From Mesodorylaimus sp. YZB2_4 (lineage: Eukaryota; Nematoda; Enoplea; Dorylaimida; Dorylaimidae), in the NCBI GenBank assembly GCA_030248295.1, contig JASANH010000525.1, positions 1 through 64,000 of the forward strand: a DNA stretch of 64,000 nt, given 5' to 3'. Within the stretch, counting starts at the first letter, position 1, and every line of letters starts with the position of its first letter. Position numbers and translations under genes: made by a program. Of this stretch, positions 21,851 through 33,106 are shown in pieces. The notes beneath the pieces were generated by a model that saw nothing but the letters and a program-made list of their open reading frames with translations, did not search any database and had not been told where the DNA came from.

Positions 21851-22189
21851 CTTAAGTGGATATTTTGAATATCAGCGCCAATGTGCAGACTTTTCTGCCG
21901 AGGAAAGACTTGCAAACAGTTCTAGATGCGATTTCGCCTGACAAACTTGAGAGCAGTTCTCATTCTGATGCGATTTCAAGGGGAGAATGGTTCTCGAGAT
22001 CAATTCTCGAGAACAGTTCCAGAATCGTTCCTGATAGTGATTCGTAGTGCGACTGCAGGCTTAGATGGGTGGCTACGTGCATCCTTACCAAATATAGGGG
22101 GCGTGTGACAGAACAACGCGGGCGGCAATCAGGTGTCATGGGATGTGGGCTGCGAGAAAGTCAACCTCTCGCATTGATGTTTCAGCCTA

Positions 22190-23190
22190 AGGTATACTCG
22201 TTTTTACTACTTTTTTGTCCGAGGGACCAGGGTAGTGTGGGATTAGATACAAGAACATACCCGCTGAAACATGTCAAAACCAAGCTTTTTTATAAGCACA
22301 TAATGGACAATAAAGTGGGCAAGGCCACCCTGGCCATGCAGGAATGCTGGAAAGCAAAGTTAGGGAACGATTCTATAGATTTTGGGGCTTACTGGAAGCT
22401 AATCAGGACTAAGAATGTTGACGGACTGACTCGTAGTTTGCACTATGGCTTGCTGTATAAGGCATTATACACAAGAAGTAGGGTTTCTAAATTCGCCGAT
22501 GTTGAACCAAATTGTAAATACTGCATGAATCGTTATGCATGTTATACACTGAGGATGTTCACCACGTTTTCGTCTCATGTCCGAGGGCAGTAGCATTCTG
22601 GGAAAAAGTGGAGATTTTTCTTAAAAAATTGGATCCGGCCATTACGTTGGTGGCTGAGAATAGGGTTTTCGGGATAATAAGTTCGTCAAACAAGTTTATC
22701 ACCTCAGTTGCAAACTTAGTTTTGCAATCGGCACAGAGGTCCATATGGTTTGCTAGGGTAGACTACGAGGAGGAAAACCAGATAGTTGACCTGTGGAAAT
22801 CACTGCTGAGACGGCTAAAAGTTTTGAGAGAAAGAGCGAGGTACACCTTACCGCATAGTGAGTACAAGGAGCTTTTTGTGAAGTCGTCGTTTTGCAGTGT
22901 TCTGTCTTTGTGTGAGTAAAATATATGTGCACTAAAACATGATGAAATACGGGGGAAAAAATGCAGTAGATAGACAGGTCGTACAGAATATGTGAACAGC
23001 TGAAAAATAAAATTGAATTAAATAAAAAACCGAGAAAAAAAAAGATGAAAAAAAGAAATAAAAAAAAAGAAAATGGAGAATAAAAAAATAAAAAAATGAA
23101 AACAAACAAACAGAAAAAAAACAAACAAAAAAAAGAAAAAGAAACTAAAAAAAAAAAAATAAATAAATATATATATATAAAAAAAAAACT
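22190..23190 (+). mobile_element. 3' end of a non-LTR retrotransposon (LINE), with A-rich tail
   Basis: Two overlapping plus-strand frames (to about 22590 and from about 22540 to 22919) together resemble the end of a LINE ORF2. They include a cysteine/histidine knuckle (PNCKYC, later EDVHHVFVSC) and a FWEKVEIFLKKL-like segment, typical of the region after reverse transcriptase. The knuckle is split by a frameshift near 22545, so the copy is dead. The stop at 22919 is followed by a short 3' UTR and an A-rich, GAAA-rich tail at about 23010-23190. No RT domain is present, as expected for a 5'-truncated copy. Confidence 0.7.
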
Positions 23191-24144
23191 ACTTCAAATA
23201 GGAGACTTCACATTCACCTCTTACAAAGCTAACTGTTAGTTTTGCCTAATATTGTTCCTGTTGTGAGAGCGGCTCTTGTTGTTGAGAATTTCTCCAGTTG
23301 TGGCGGCTAATATGCATGTTTTATTTTTTATTTTATCTTTAATGCGGAGCTTTTTTCCCCCTCAGCTTAGGCGGTGAGATCAAACAGGAGATATTGGCCT
23401 TTTTGGCTTGGTGCAAATTTCTTTTCTAAACAGCTTATGTATCTTGTAAAATCTGTATCTCTCCAAAAAAAAAATAGTCGTAAGACTTGTCTTGGCTGCT
23501 CTTGAAAACACACAAAGATGGTGCTGTGACATGTCTAGCACTAGCTTGAAATTTTCTCTAGCACCGCGAATTCTGTTTTATGTTCCATGTGCTCCTGGTG
23601 CGCATATGCGTTTACACAAGAATAAAATTAAGATGATGATGATGATTTTGTCTGTTCTGTTCTGGTTAAGCTCAATCTTCTGAGCAGCTTCAGCATTAAG
23701 AGTGCGTTAAACTTTTTTGCTTATAACTTGTGGATATTAATTAACATTTGCAATTTAATTACTTTTTTCCACCATCTCGCTCAGTGTGCTGAAATACTCC
23801 CACTATAAAGATCTCGAAAATTTAAGTGTGCAAAGAAGGAAGACGAGAATACTCTCGTGCAATTAGTGTTATTGTCAGAGTATATTCGCAAAGTACCTAC
23901 ATTTTATAAGAATGCATCTTTATTTATTCTGATACACTGATCAAGTAATATGAAAATTATAGGGAAAAACGCAAGCTGTCTCCACTATTTCACTGGATTC
24001 AGTTACATAAAAATTCATATGATAAAACACGACCATAGCAATAGGGGTTTCATGCATGGGGAGCCCTTTTGTGACCAGACCCGCTTATCTCAAACAAAAT
24101 ATCAATACCGGCCATTTGTCATTCTGCTGCCACTACTTTTCTTC
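23191..24144. other. intergenic with short trinucleotide repeat
   Basis: The only clear feature is AATAAAATTAAG followed by about four copies of ATG/GAT at 23620-23645, which resembles the tail of another retroposed sequence. Nothing else was recognised. Confidence 0.45.
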
Positions 24145-27100
24145 CTACGGCCACATGAGCGGAGAAATGATCGAATCTAAAAATGCTTCTTCTTTGAACC
24201 TAGATCTTACAGTCAGGGCGCGTCGTTCTACCTCTGAATTCTGGAAAGCATGGAATACAAAAATGGCCACTCCCAACGAAACATTGAGGGCGAAAACGAC
24301 TGCGTACGTCTCGAACTGTTGCAAATAGACTGCGCTACAGCCTAATGCCCAACTTGCAATGCTCAGCGGCAGTATGAAGAACATGCCGATTCTTGAAGAC
24401 CTGCAAGAAGACCATACGAGTGCCCAATAAAAAGGGGTCAAAGAGTCATATCCGCACTTTGAGGTCTTGTACGACATCGCCATCTCGGGCTCCTCAAAGG
24501 GCCCGTGAACACCTGGTCCGAACATGCCAGTGATGATAGTTAGGATGAAAGCGGGCAAAGCTGTAATCACCACAGGGATGATGGTGAAGTACATAAGAAC
24601 ATGGCCCAGGTTTAGCCAGCATCTGAAACAAGAATGACCAAGATGTCACTTTGCTAAAAGAGAGGTATCATCAAGTGCATGAAAGCCAAACGAAAGAGAA
24701 CTCGAAGGATTACAGTGCCAGCGTTGGCTGTGATACTGCTTCTTCAAATGGAAGCTTTTTTCTCAAGTACAGCCCATGGAAGGCATATTAAAAGGGGACT
24801 TATGAGTAGACAGGAGAGACAATTTGCTTTCAGTGATATACAGTACATTTGATTGCTTGGCACATTGCTCAGGCATTTGGCTACCCCTTATGAACAATGT
24901 GGAGCAGTATGAACATTTCATAGTTCGCCAGAAATTTCAAAATGGTTGGCGCAATAATCTTCACTGCCCCGCTTACAACAAACACAAATAAGTTTGTTTC
25001 TCTGTGCGCATTCGACCTGCCCATTTTCGCACAGAGCATTAAGAGGAAAGCTAACACGCCATGGAGTGCTTTAGCGACTCCGGCGGGAGAGTCGAAAGTT
25101 CAAATGACCAAAAAACTGTGAATAGATTATTAAAATTTTCTGCGCAGTCCCTAATCACGGGATGCTAAGATTCACAGACTTACGAGAAATCCGAATTGTA
25201 TTCCCAAAAATAAAACATGCCTGACGCAGCTGTGACCATAAATGGTAATACTGGAAGAGAGATGCTACAATACTGAGTCAGTTCAATCCTGGATAGTGTC
25301 TTACCCCAACCAGTCAATTGTGCAGCTCCGACTGATTCTTGAACTTGCAGTTTGATATATCCACCGACGATGGTAAATGTGCGAACCGCTTCCAGCAAAA
25401 GGAACCCAAAATATACCAGTGTGAAATACTGGATGATGATAGCAGTGCCGCTGCACAGTTCCTGAAACACAACGGAATATAAGGGATAGGCTGTTAAGAT
25501 GGGCCTGCGAAAAAACATACGTAATGGCGGGTGGAATCGTGAAAGAGGAAAATAAAAAGATGGCCGAAGAACAGACTCATTTCTTCGCTGGCTGGAATTT
25601 GGCGATCGAAGGAGCGGCAACTAAAAATAGAATCCTATTGAGGTTGGATATTTTGCTTGACAGTCAATAATAATACTACGTAATCAAAAACTTTATCTCT
25701 GAGCGGGAGTCGGCCCCAGGGGCATGGGACCATGCCAACCCTGCTCCCCATGCCTATTCACCCTAGATTCCCTCGTCATACTCACTCTGTCAAACTCCCG
25801 AGCAGGAGGCACGCGCCCACACATCCCAGCAACCAGACACACCCTAGAGAATGGAGTACTTGAACAGTCTTACGCTGCGTCGGAGTCAGGGGATCAGGCT
25901 GAAAAGATGTGCGAGTTTGTCAGTAAAAATATAGTTATGCCGAGAAAGCACTTGCTCACCAAATACCCAAGCGGTGGCCTTGTAGTCGGGGTAGTTGGAC
26001 TGGACGTGGTAACCGTAGTTGAGGTCGTGGTCGAGGTCTTCGTGCTTGGAGTACGGCTAGATACTGACGCTAGCTTTGCACTGCTACTTGGAGTAAGGGA
26101 AGGAGGTGTGGAGACGGGGGCTGGTGTTACAGACTTCGAGGAAGGTGGAGATGTGGTCTCAGTCGGGGGTGGTGTAAGTTTGGGTGTAGGAGAAGTTGGA
26201 ACTGTAGTTCCAGGTTGTGAAGTAGATGCCGAAATAGTGGTGGTGGTGGTGCTGCTGCTGCTGGAACTGGAGCTGGTGCTGCTAGTGGATGTGCTTGGAC
26301 TGGAACTGCTGCTAGATAGAGTGCTAGAGGTCGTGCTGCTGCGGCTACTCCGGGGGCTTGTGGACTCAGTGGAACTGAAGATGCTGCTAATTGGGGTACT
26401 GAGCCTGGAGCTGCTGCTAATTAAGGTACTACGCCAGCTAGTGTTAGGAGTCGACCTGCTGCTCATGGAAGTGCTGAGCTTGTTGGCAGCGGTAGTACCA
26501 GGAGTAGGCCTGTTGGTAGTGGACGTACTGGTACTGGGCCTTTTGGTAGTGGACGTACTAGGCCTTTTGGTAGTTGAGGTACTGGAGCTGGGCCGCGTTG
26601 AAGTGGTACTGGAACTCGGTTTATCTGAAGACTTGGTGCTTGGACTTGGACCTTCGGTACTTGCGCTCGTGGAGCTGCTCCTCAGAGCGGTGGTTGACGT
26701 ACGCGTGGATTGCGGGACTGACGAAGAAGATACGCTCGTAAGAGCAGTTATAGGCACAAATGTAAACAAAAAACTGCTGGTTGGAGATGGAGTCACTGGC
26801 AAGGTTGTCGTTACGCTTGTTGACGGCGCTGCAGTAGATGAGGACGAGTATGACGTGGTTTGCAGATCTTCAGCTGTGCTGGTTAAGTGTGGCGTTGATA
26901 CAGGCCTAAAATTAAGCAGAGACCAAATCACCTGATTTTATTTCTGTGTATGTGCATTATGTTTTAGAGCACGCATCTACTCCAGTGATTGATTTAGAGT
27001 TCTGAATAGTTCGGCCCAGAAAATAAGAACACATTGAATTTACAGAGCTTAAATGATTTTTCGATGCAAAAAAAGGAAAATCTTATTAAAAGACTTTAAT

Positions 27101-28951
27101 TTCTGGGGTTTGTTATTAAAGTTTTTCGTCGCACTCAAGTTGCAAAAATACAATTGATGTCCGTCGTAACGTGAGTCCTGCCCCGTGCCCAACTTTGTTT
27201 CGCTCATTCACATGGCATGGCTGCGTTAGCATGGTCACCCAAGCCAGAGAAAAACATCTCCTGCTCACTTCGCTGAGTCCATTATTTACAGTTAACGCTA
27301 CCATTGGAGGACAGGGATGTCACAGGCATAGCGGCATGGCTCTCATTTATTTTTACTTACGATGTGGGCTTTTCTGTGGATGGTGTCACCGTAGTCGTAC
27401 TGCTGCTGACTGTGGTGGTGCTGGTGGTTCTTGAGCTGGCTTTTGACGTTGATGTAGACGATGGGGTAGATGTGGACGATGAGGGGCTTGGCTTGCTTGA
27501 GGAAGTCGTTGACGAACTGAGGCTGGTTGATGTACTTGCAGTCAGTGCAGTCGCAGTGGTGGTGGTTAGTGTTTCGGGCGCAGTGGTTGTCGGCGGCTCA
27601 CGAGCAGTCGTGCTAACAGTTGGCAATGAGGTCGAAGGGGGTTTTGCGGGAGACGTGGGGATTTTTGTTGAGGTTGTTGAGGACGTCGACACTGGCACAG
27701 AAGTCGTTGGTTGTGGTGGTGTAATTGGAACAACAGTGCTTGGTATCAATTTGGAAGTTTGTAGGGTTGCAGAAGTGCTGCTGGATGGTAGACTCGTTGA
27801 TTTGGTAGAGGTAGATTCTGTGCTGCTACTAGTAGCTGCGGTAGATGTTGTCAGAGTGCTGCTGATTGGCATGGTTGTTGTGGCGGTAGTAGATGTTGGC
27901 TTCGAAGTTGCGCCCACTGCTGTACTCAACGTTGTGCTTGGGGCTGTGCTTGTTGCGATAGTGGTCACGGGTGGTGTACTCGTGGACGCAGATTCTGTGA
28001 CGGTGGACACTGTAGTAGTGGCACTGGTACTGGTACTGGCACTGGTAGTTGTAGTCGTAGTAGTAGAGGTGGTTGTTGTAGTCGTGGTAGTCGTAGTGGT
28101 TGTAGCATCACAGCGAGGAAATGTTGGTGGCTCTTTAATAGCATTCCACGAACTTTGCTCTGACCAGGTTGGCCCTTGTGCGCCGCATCCTGCAAGAATG
28201 CGCAGCAATATAGAAATGGCACAACCATGAGAAGAATTCTCTAACTGCATTTTCTATCATTCGCGACAAAATCTTAACTTACCAAACTCGCATAGCATTG
28301 CTGTATTCAGATTTGCGTCAGTATAAGCATTAAACTGGAACGAGTTCTGCGGATTTATGATAATCACCAGCGGAGGCTGACTTCGAGTTGCATTGACTTT
28401 GACGCTGCCGTTTCCTGTGGACGACATTGATATCGGACCAAGAAGAGATTTTCTTTGATCAGCCCACTGGAAGTCATGTAAGTCATGCCCGGAAGATGTG
28501 GGGTTGTAGGCTCCAAGCATTATGCTCGTGCTTCGTGCAAAACTCTGGAGCCAGGACATAACGCAATCATAGTCAGTCGGGGTCGCAAATGTAGCCAGTC
28601 TGCTGTAATCGAAATAACCTTGGAAAAAATTTCTGTTCGCGTTTGAACACCAGGTGACACCGCTATCGAATGTTTGAACTAGGTTCAATGTGGTCGAATA
28701 CAGGTAGCATGTATTCCGTTTTATATTAGGGAATGCGAATTGTATCGAATTACAATATTGAGTGATGTTGTGTGCTGGGTCCCCATTACCTAAAAGAAAA
28801 TTCTTTTCGTCGCTGAAAAAACTAATCTATGCCAGAAAATCTTACAGCCGGCGGCTGTCGCCGGAGCTCCTCTGCCTCCTTGACCGTAGCAAATCGGACT
28901 GATCACCAATCCAATCGCAAATAGAGAAACCAAGGTGCTAAATTTTAACAT
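24145..28951 (-). CDS. C-type-lectin-like / mucin-stalk / adhesion-type 7TM receptor
   Basis: Eight exons (28951-28846, 28789-28283, 28189-27361, 26905-25960, 25898-25786, 25620-25521, 25461-25184, 24622-24145) join in frame with GT-AG ends to give 1118 residues. Residues 1-23 are a signal peptide (MLKFSTLVSLFAIG). Residues about 60-204 resemble a C-type lectin fold (CYLYSTTL, TWCSNANRN, LATFATPTDYDCV, FQWADQ, TAMLCEFG) without the EPN/WND calcium motif. Residues about 205-796 are Ser/Thr-rich. Residues 797-1118 hold seven helices of the adhesion/secretin type: ELCSGTAIIIQYF at helix 3, SCWLN in extracellular loop 2, ASWALG in helix 6 and VSLGVAIFVFHAFQN in helix 7. No GAIN domain or GPS cleavage motif lies between stalk and helix 1. 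It is probably a cell-surface receptor; ligand and signalling are unknown. Confidence 0.82.
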
Positions 28952-30200
28952 TTCTGCTGACGATCTGCTTCAAGCTTTCCCTTAGCTCGATCTTGTCAGC
29001 GACTACTGTAAATTTTTTCTTCCCCGCCTGAGATGGTCAATAAACCTGTCCATTGTTTGTGCTTGGATAAGAACAAAGTCGAGACTATCGGCCAAGCTAG
29101 TTTCTAAGAAACTAGACCCCGTTTTTCCAATGGTCATTGTTCCAAGATCCTTCATTGGACTACCTGCTACGTGGAAAAGGCCAGTCCCTTTGTTTTTTCA
29201 CGAGCAGACTCATGGATCGGACGGAATCGGGTAACTGCGATGATCCTTTTGAAGGACTAAAGAACTGTTTCGTGATATCTTGTCCTTTGCCGCTTAGCAG
29301 CGAATAGCTCGGGAGTCGAGTTGCTGTTCGACGAGGGAGGTACAAACTTAGAACATACACATTAGTCTCAGAACATTCACAAAATTATTGATCTGATCGA
29401 CGTTTAGAGGGGGCTAGAGCTGGAAGCAAAGGACTGCTGCACGAAAAGTCAAATGCGTAGGCAGTCAATGGCGTTGAAGCCGACGAGCGTTCACGATACC
29501 GCCAGTGAGTTAGGAGCGATTGATGTTGCCCTCAGTCAAATCCATGCTATCTCAGCCAGACAGGTACATTACATGTGCAACACGAACATATTCGGCCAAA
29601 CACCATCTGCCACCGTTTAAAGTATTCATTATGCCATTTTTGTGCCACTGACCTGTTCTTTTCAAACCAAGCTTGTTTCTTGATGTCACCTCAAATCAAC
29701 AGCTTTCCTGTTTTCTGTTTGCCACTAGACAAGTCAAGCCTTGCTAAGTTGAGAGCGCGAGACGAACTCATTGTTCATGACTCTTAATGATAGCATTACG
29801 ATGCATATGGCTTTTATTTCGATGGGACCAGCTATTATAACGGTTCATTATACGCGTTCAAAACGATAATCATGCAGCACTATGCACGTTCGTGTGATCA
29901 GACAAATTGGGACAGACCTGCGAGGGTTTCATCCATGATATCCGAGTTTTCCATCGGCGATCTAAAATTAAAAATTCCTGTAAACACTTAAATAATGTTT
30001 ATTTAAAGTGAACGATCAAGACCACAGGACACATTATTAGAATGGGCCTATTACATCGTCCGTCAAAGAGATAAGTGGCTTCGCGGTTTGAATGCGTGCA
30101 ATGATTGCAAGGTTAAGCGAACAAGCGAACAATCAAGTCATTTTCTGGGAATGGGAGAGTAAGCGAAAGTGACTTTTCGATGATAACAGACTCAACTTAC
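28952..30200. other. interval between lectin-receptor and HRM-protein genes; possible last exon(s) of the HRM gene
   Basis: A short candidate exon after a TTTTAG acceptor lies near 29969 on the minus strand, and a minus-strand frame near 29335-29260 looks weakly coding (VPPSSNSNSTPELFAAKRQR). Neither could be joined with confidence. No seven-helix sequence was seen here, so the upstream HRM exons do not obviously continue into a receptor of their own. Confidence 0.35.
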
Positions 30201-30960
30201 TTCATGCGCCAAAGTTCGAGTGATCACATTGTTGGTTACGTTTTTGAAACAGTTCTCATATTGCAACAGCACCTGGTGGTTGCGGCGGGGTTGCAATTCT
30301 TCCCAAACCAACAAATTGTACCCAAATAGCATTCGACGCGCACAGCGCATTGAAACTGTTATGTCTACAACGAACCAACCACTGTTTGATTAGGGCACAG
30401 AAAGGCGCGGACATGTCTTACCCTGAGCTTCTCCATCAGTCAAGTACATCGGGCATGGTCTTGTCTGCACAGTACCTTCTGCAGCTGGACGCCAACAGGT
30501 GAGCGAGTCAAAATAATAATCGCAATACTCACCTAAAGCGGGTTCTACGATGGCAGATATAAACCAGAATCAAAGATCAGCCCGTACAATACCTCTCCGT
30601 GGGTCATTTTGGCGTAAAAATTCACAATGATTGAAAAGACGTCGCAGAGTACGCTTCAATTCCATTCTTGACGAAGGAGAATGTGGATGCTTTTCAATAG
30701 CATCCAAATGTGCCAAGTGCTGATACCTCAGTTTTACCACTCGATTCAGACTCTGCCCCACGGCATCGAAATTCATTACGGTAGAGTGTGTCATGTTGAC
30801 ATGACTCGCGTCTGATGTTCTCCAACTGGCTGCTCTCTGCTAAAAACAACAAAGTGACCCCAGACAAATCAACAACAAACTTCAACAAAATGGTTTTTAC
30901 CCCAGCGAAAACGCCGAATACGGTCAAAAACAACAGAAATATTAATCCTCTTGCCGCCAT
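30201..30960 (-). CDS. signal peptide plus hormone-receptor (HRM) domain protein, 3' end unresolved
   Basis: Four exons join in frame: 30960-30901, 30839-30593, 30532-30422 and 30355-30201. Exon 1 is exactly a signal peptide (MAARGLIFLLFLTVFGVFAG). Exons 2-4 encode a pattern typical of the HRM domain of class B receptors: a first Cys in FNHCEFL, then EYCDYYFDSLTCWRPA, RPCPMYLTDG, MRCARR and a last LQYENC. The family motif is C-x-D-x(n)-CW-P-x-G-x-PCP. The chain probably ends shortly after 30201, so the product looks secreted, about 200 residues. It sits head-to-tail about 1.2 kb upstream of the lectin-type 7TM receptor, which lacks an HRM. It could be a soluble partner, a decayed receptor, or an alternative 5' part of that gene. 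Confidence 0.6.
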
Positions 30961-31640
30961 CGCAGTTGCAGAGAACAAGTTATGGGCGCACTGGGTAGGC
31001 TGCTATCTAGGCGATCTAGTGTCCCATCGTCTGACAAGCTGAGCATGTGTTGTCCTCATTCCATCAGTACCAGGTGTGACAAGAAGACCTGTCACTTTTG
31101 GCATGCAAATTTTTGGCCAGAGCGACGAAGACTTTTGTTTTTCTTGCTGGCGGAATGACTGGCCCGACAAGAGCTAAGCGAGCTAAGCGCAGGTCTTCTC
31201 TGTTACTCTTTCTTGCTCTTCTCGGTTGCATCCTGTTCTGGCCCAGCCTAGGCGGCTCGTGGCGGTTTCAATTCATGTTTTTGTCTAGCGGTAAAAGGGA
31301 AGACACATTTTCTGCAGTATCTTAGAAATAGAGCACAACAGGCCAGACCAGCAAGTGTACAGTAGTACGTTGGCAAAGGCAAGGGGGAAATTTATTCAGG
31401 AGCACGTACCCGATCCATGTCATGTGGGCTCGTTTTAAAAAAGCCGCTGGGCAAGAAATTTCGCACTTAGGTTGCTGGGAACTTCAAAGGCCGCCGCTTA
31501 CTAGAATTCATAACACGTCAACTTGACGAATTACAATGCTTTAAAGTAAAGGTCACTCTGCTGGACCCGCCCTTGTTTACTCTCCTGACTCACAGCAGCG
31601 TCTTGACCATTTTAGACTTCAGTTTTCAGTCTCATTGAGT

Positions 31641-32777
31641 ATGGTTCACCTACAGTTTCTTCCACTGCTCTTATTGTTAGCTGTGTCTGCTAACGCCCAG
31701 CTACAGCCGTGCAGATTTGACCAGGGAACGGTGAATTTTTGTCGCAGAGTTGTTCCCAGTAACTCCAGCGGCTGGGTTTTGAAATTGCCGATTAACGCTA
31801 AGAAAGTCGTGCTGGGTCGAATAGAAAAGTCTGATATTTTGGATGTGGTCGTTTTGGAGGAGATAGATTTGAATCAGCGACATCTAACTGTCAAGGAATC
31901 AGATTTACATAAGTGCGGAGTCCTTGCTGGTCAAAATGATTTTATTCGTCTTATCCACATCAACGATAAACTGATTCGTGAGGGTTCCTGGTATGTTATT
32001 TGCGCAGAATTCAATTCCGTCACCGCACCAGCAACTGATATTACAAAAAATGGAGTCAACTCTTTCTCCGAGCCAGGTCAACGTGCTTGGTCTCCTGAAG
32101 ATGAAGATGACTGTAACTGGGAAGCAGCGCGGCCCTGTTTGCGCAGAAAATTGGACACTACCGCGACGAATGATGGATGCTCTCGTTGCGCCCTGACAAA
32201 GGCCCTTGGTGATCTCAAGTCCATTTCGATGAAGTTTCTTCAATCCTCCTGGGTCAATGATCGTCAAGAGAGCACCCTGAGCTATACAACAGGTAATATG
32301 CCATTCTTTGAGGCCCAGATTTCTGGCGTAATCATCGACTTGGACGAAAAATCTGAAATATTTCGATTTAATCGCGCAATCAAGCCGATGCAGCAAACCT
32401 TTATTCGTGTGCCGTTTTCTTTGCGGCGCAAGCAGGTCGCTGTGCTGACTGACGTGATTCCACAAACTGAAAACCAGACGCAAATTGTGATCGATAAATA
32501 TCCAGTAGTTTTCTTAAATTATCTTGCCATTCGAGGTCTAAAAAACAAGTGCAAGAGCGTAACGAAAAGATCACCTTGGGATGGGGGATATGAGAATGGA
32601 TGGTACGCAACCCGGAAAGGTGGCAGTGGCAATAATGGAGGCCATGGCATGTGGGGTCAGAGCAGCATTGGAATTGATCACGGCTACAGTCATGGCGAAG
32701 ATGGGATGTGGCACGGCGAAGGGTGGGACGGAGGCGATGACCATGGACACGGGGACTGCGACCGAAATCAATTTTAA
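31641..32777 (+). CDS. secreted protein with Gly/His-rich C-terminal tail, unknown family
   Basis: The 378-residue frame begins at the ATG at 31641. The first 20 residues are a clear signal peptide (MVHLQFLPLLLLLAVSANA). The body, to about residue 310, has a few cysteines and potential N-glycosylation sites (SNSSG, ENQTQ). It contains a run like CRFDQGTVNFCRRVVPSNSS near the start and a CNWEAARPCLRRK / CSRCALTK cluster in the middle. From about residue 315 the tail is rich in Gly, His, Trp and Asp (GYSHGEDGMWHGEGWDGGDD), suggesting metal binding or a matrix role. The gene is single-exon. I do not recognise the family. Confidence 0.65.
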   Translation: MVHLQFLPLLLLLAVSANAQLQPCRFDQGTVNFCRRVVPSNSSGWVLKLPINAKKVVLGRIEKSDILDVVVLEEIDLNQRHLTVKESDLHKCGVLAGQNDFIRLIHINDKLIREGSWYVICAEFNSVTAPATDITKNGVNSFSEPGQRAWSPEDEDDCNWEAARPCLRRKLDTTATNDGCSRCALTKALGDLKSISMKFLQSSWVNDRQESTLSYTTGNMPFFEAQISGVIIDLDEKSEIFRFNRAIKPMQQTFIRVPFSLRRKQVAVLTDVIPQTENQTQIVIDKYPVVFLNYLAIRGLKNKCKSVTKRSPWDGGYENGWYATRKGGSGNNGGHGMWGQSSIGIDHGYSHGEDGMWHGEGWDGGDDHGHGDCDRNQF

Positions 32778-33106
32778 TGACTATTTCAGACATTCGGCCA
32801 AACATCTTCATTCAGCGAGTTCGTGTTTACACAAGGTTGGCCGAACTTTAGTAGTTTCTTCTGGAATTGTTGGCTCTTCACCATAAAACGACAATTTTTT
32901 GTCGAGCGCCATTTAGTTTCCTTTTTAGTGTCTCTTTGTTGGCTTAGTGTGTACTGTATGTAATGAAGAACAAAAAATGTCAAGTAGCGCTTCTCCCAAT
33001 GTGGAAGGAACAGGCGGTGATCCACAGCAGAATGAAAGTATGCATGTCAGGAATGAGATCGAATATATACTAAATGCTGCATAGTAGCACGTTTCGTGCC
33101 TTCTAG

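Larger units (their letters stand above)
16561..22060. mobile_element. 5.5-kb DNA transposon with TIRs, carrying a transposase and a P2X7-ballast-domain gene
   Basis: The ends are inverted repeats. The left end starts GCCGCAGTCGCACTA at 16561; the right end, read inward on the minus strand from 22060, starts GCCTGCAGTCGCACTA. Both are followed by subterminal words of the type GAGAACGGTTCT. The tetranucleotide TTAG lies immediately outside each end (16557-16560 and 22061-22064) and is a likely target-site duplication. Inside are a DDE-type transposase gene (plus) and a convergent five-exon gene with a P2X7 C-terminal-like domain (minus). The superfamily was not determined; the transposase has MULE/Kolobok-like animal relatives. 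Between about 19930 and 21850 no further gene was recognised. Confidence 0.7.

Noticed and set aside
25724..28230. Long plus-strand open frames (403 and 308 codons) rich in Val and Leu
   Set aside because: They are exact antisense shadows of the Thr/Ser-rich exons on the minus strand. Biased codons there remove stops from the other strand, and the Val/Leu repeats have no start context, domain or splice support.
31905..32811. Minus-strand frames of 192 and 136 codons
   Set aside because: They mirror the secreted-protein gene at 31641-32777, which has a signal peptide and better composition.
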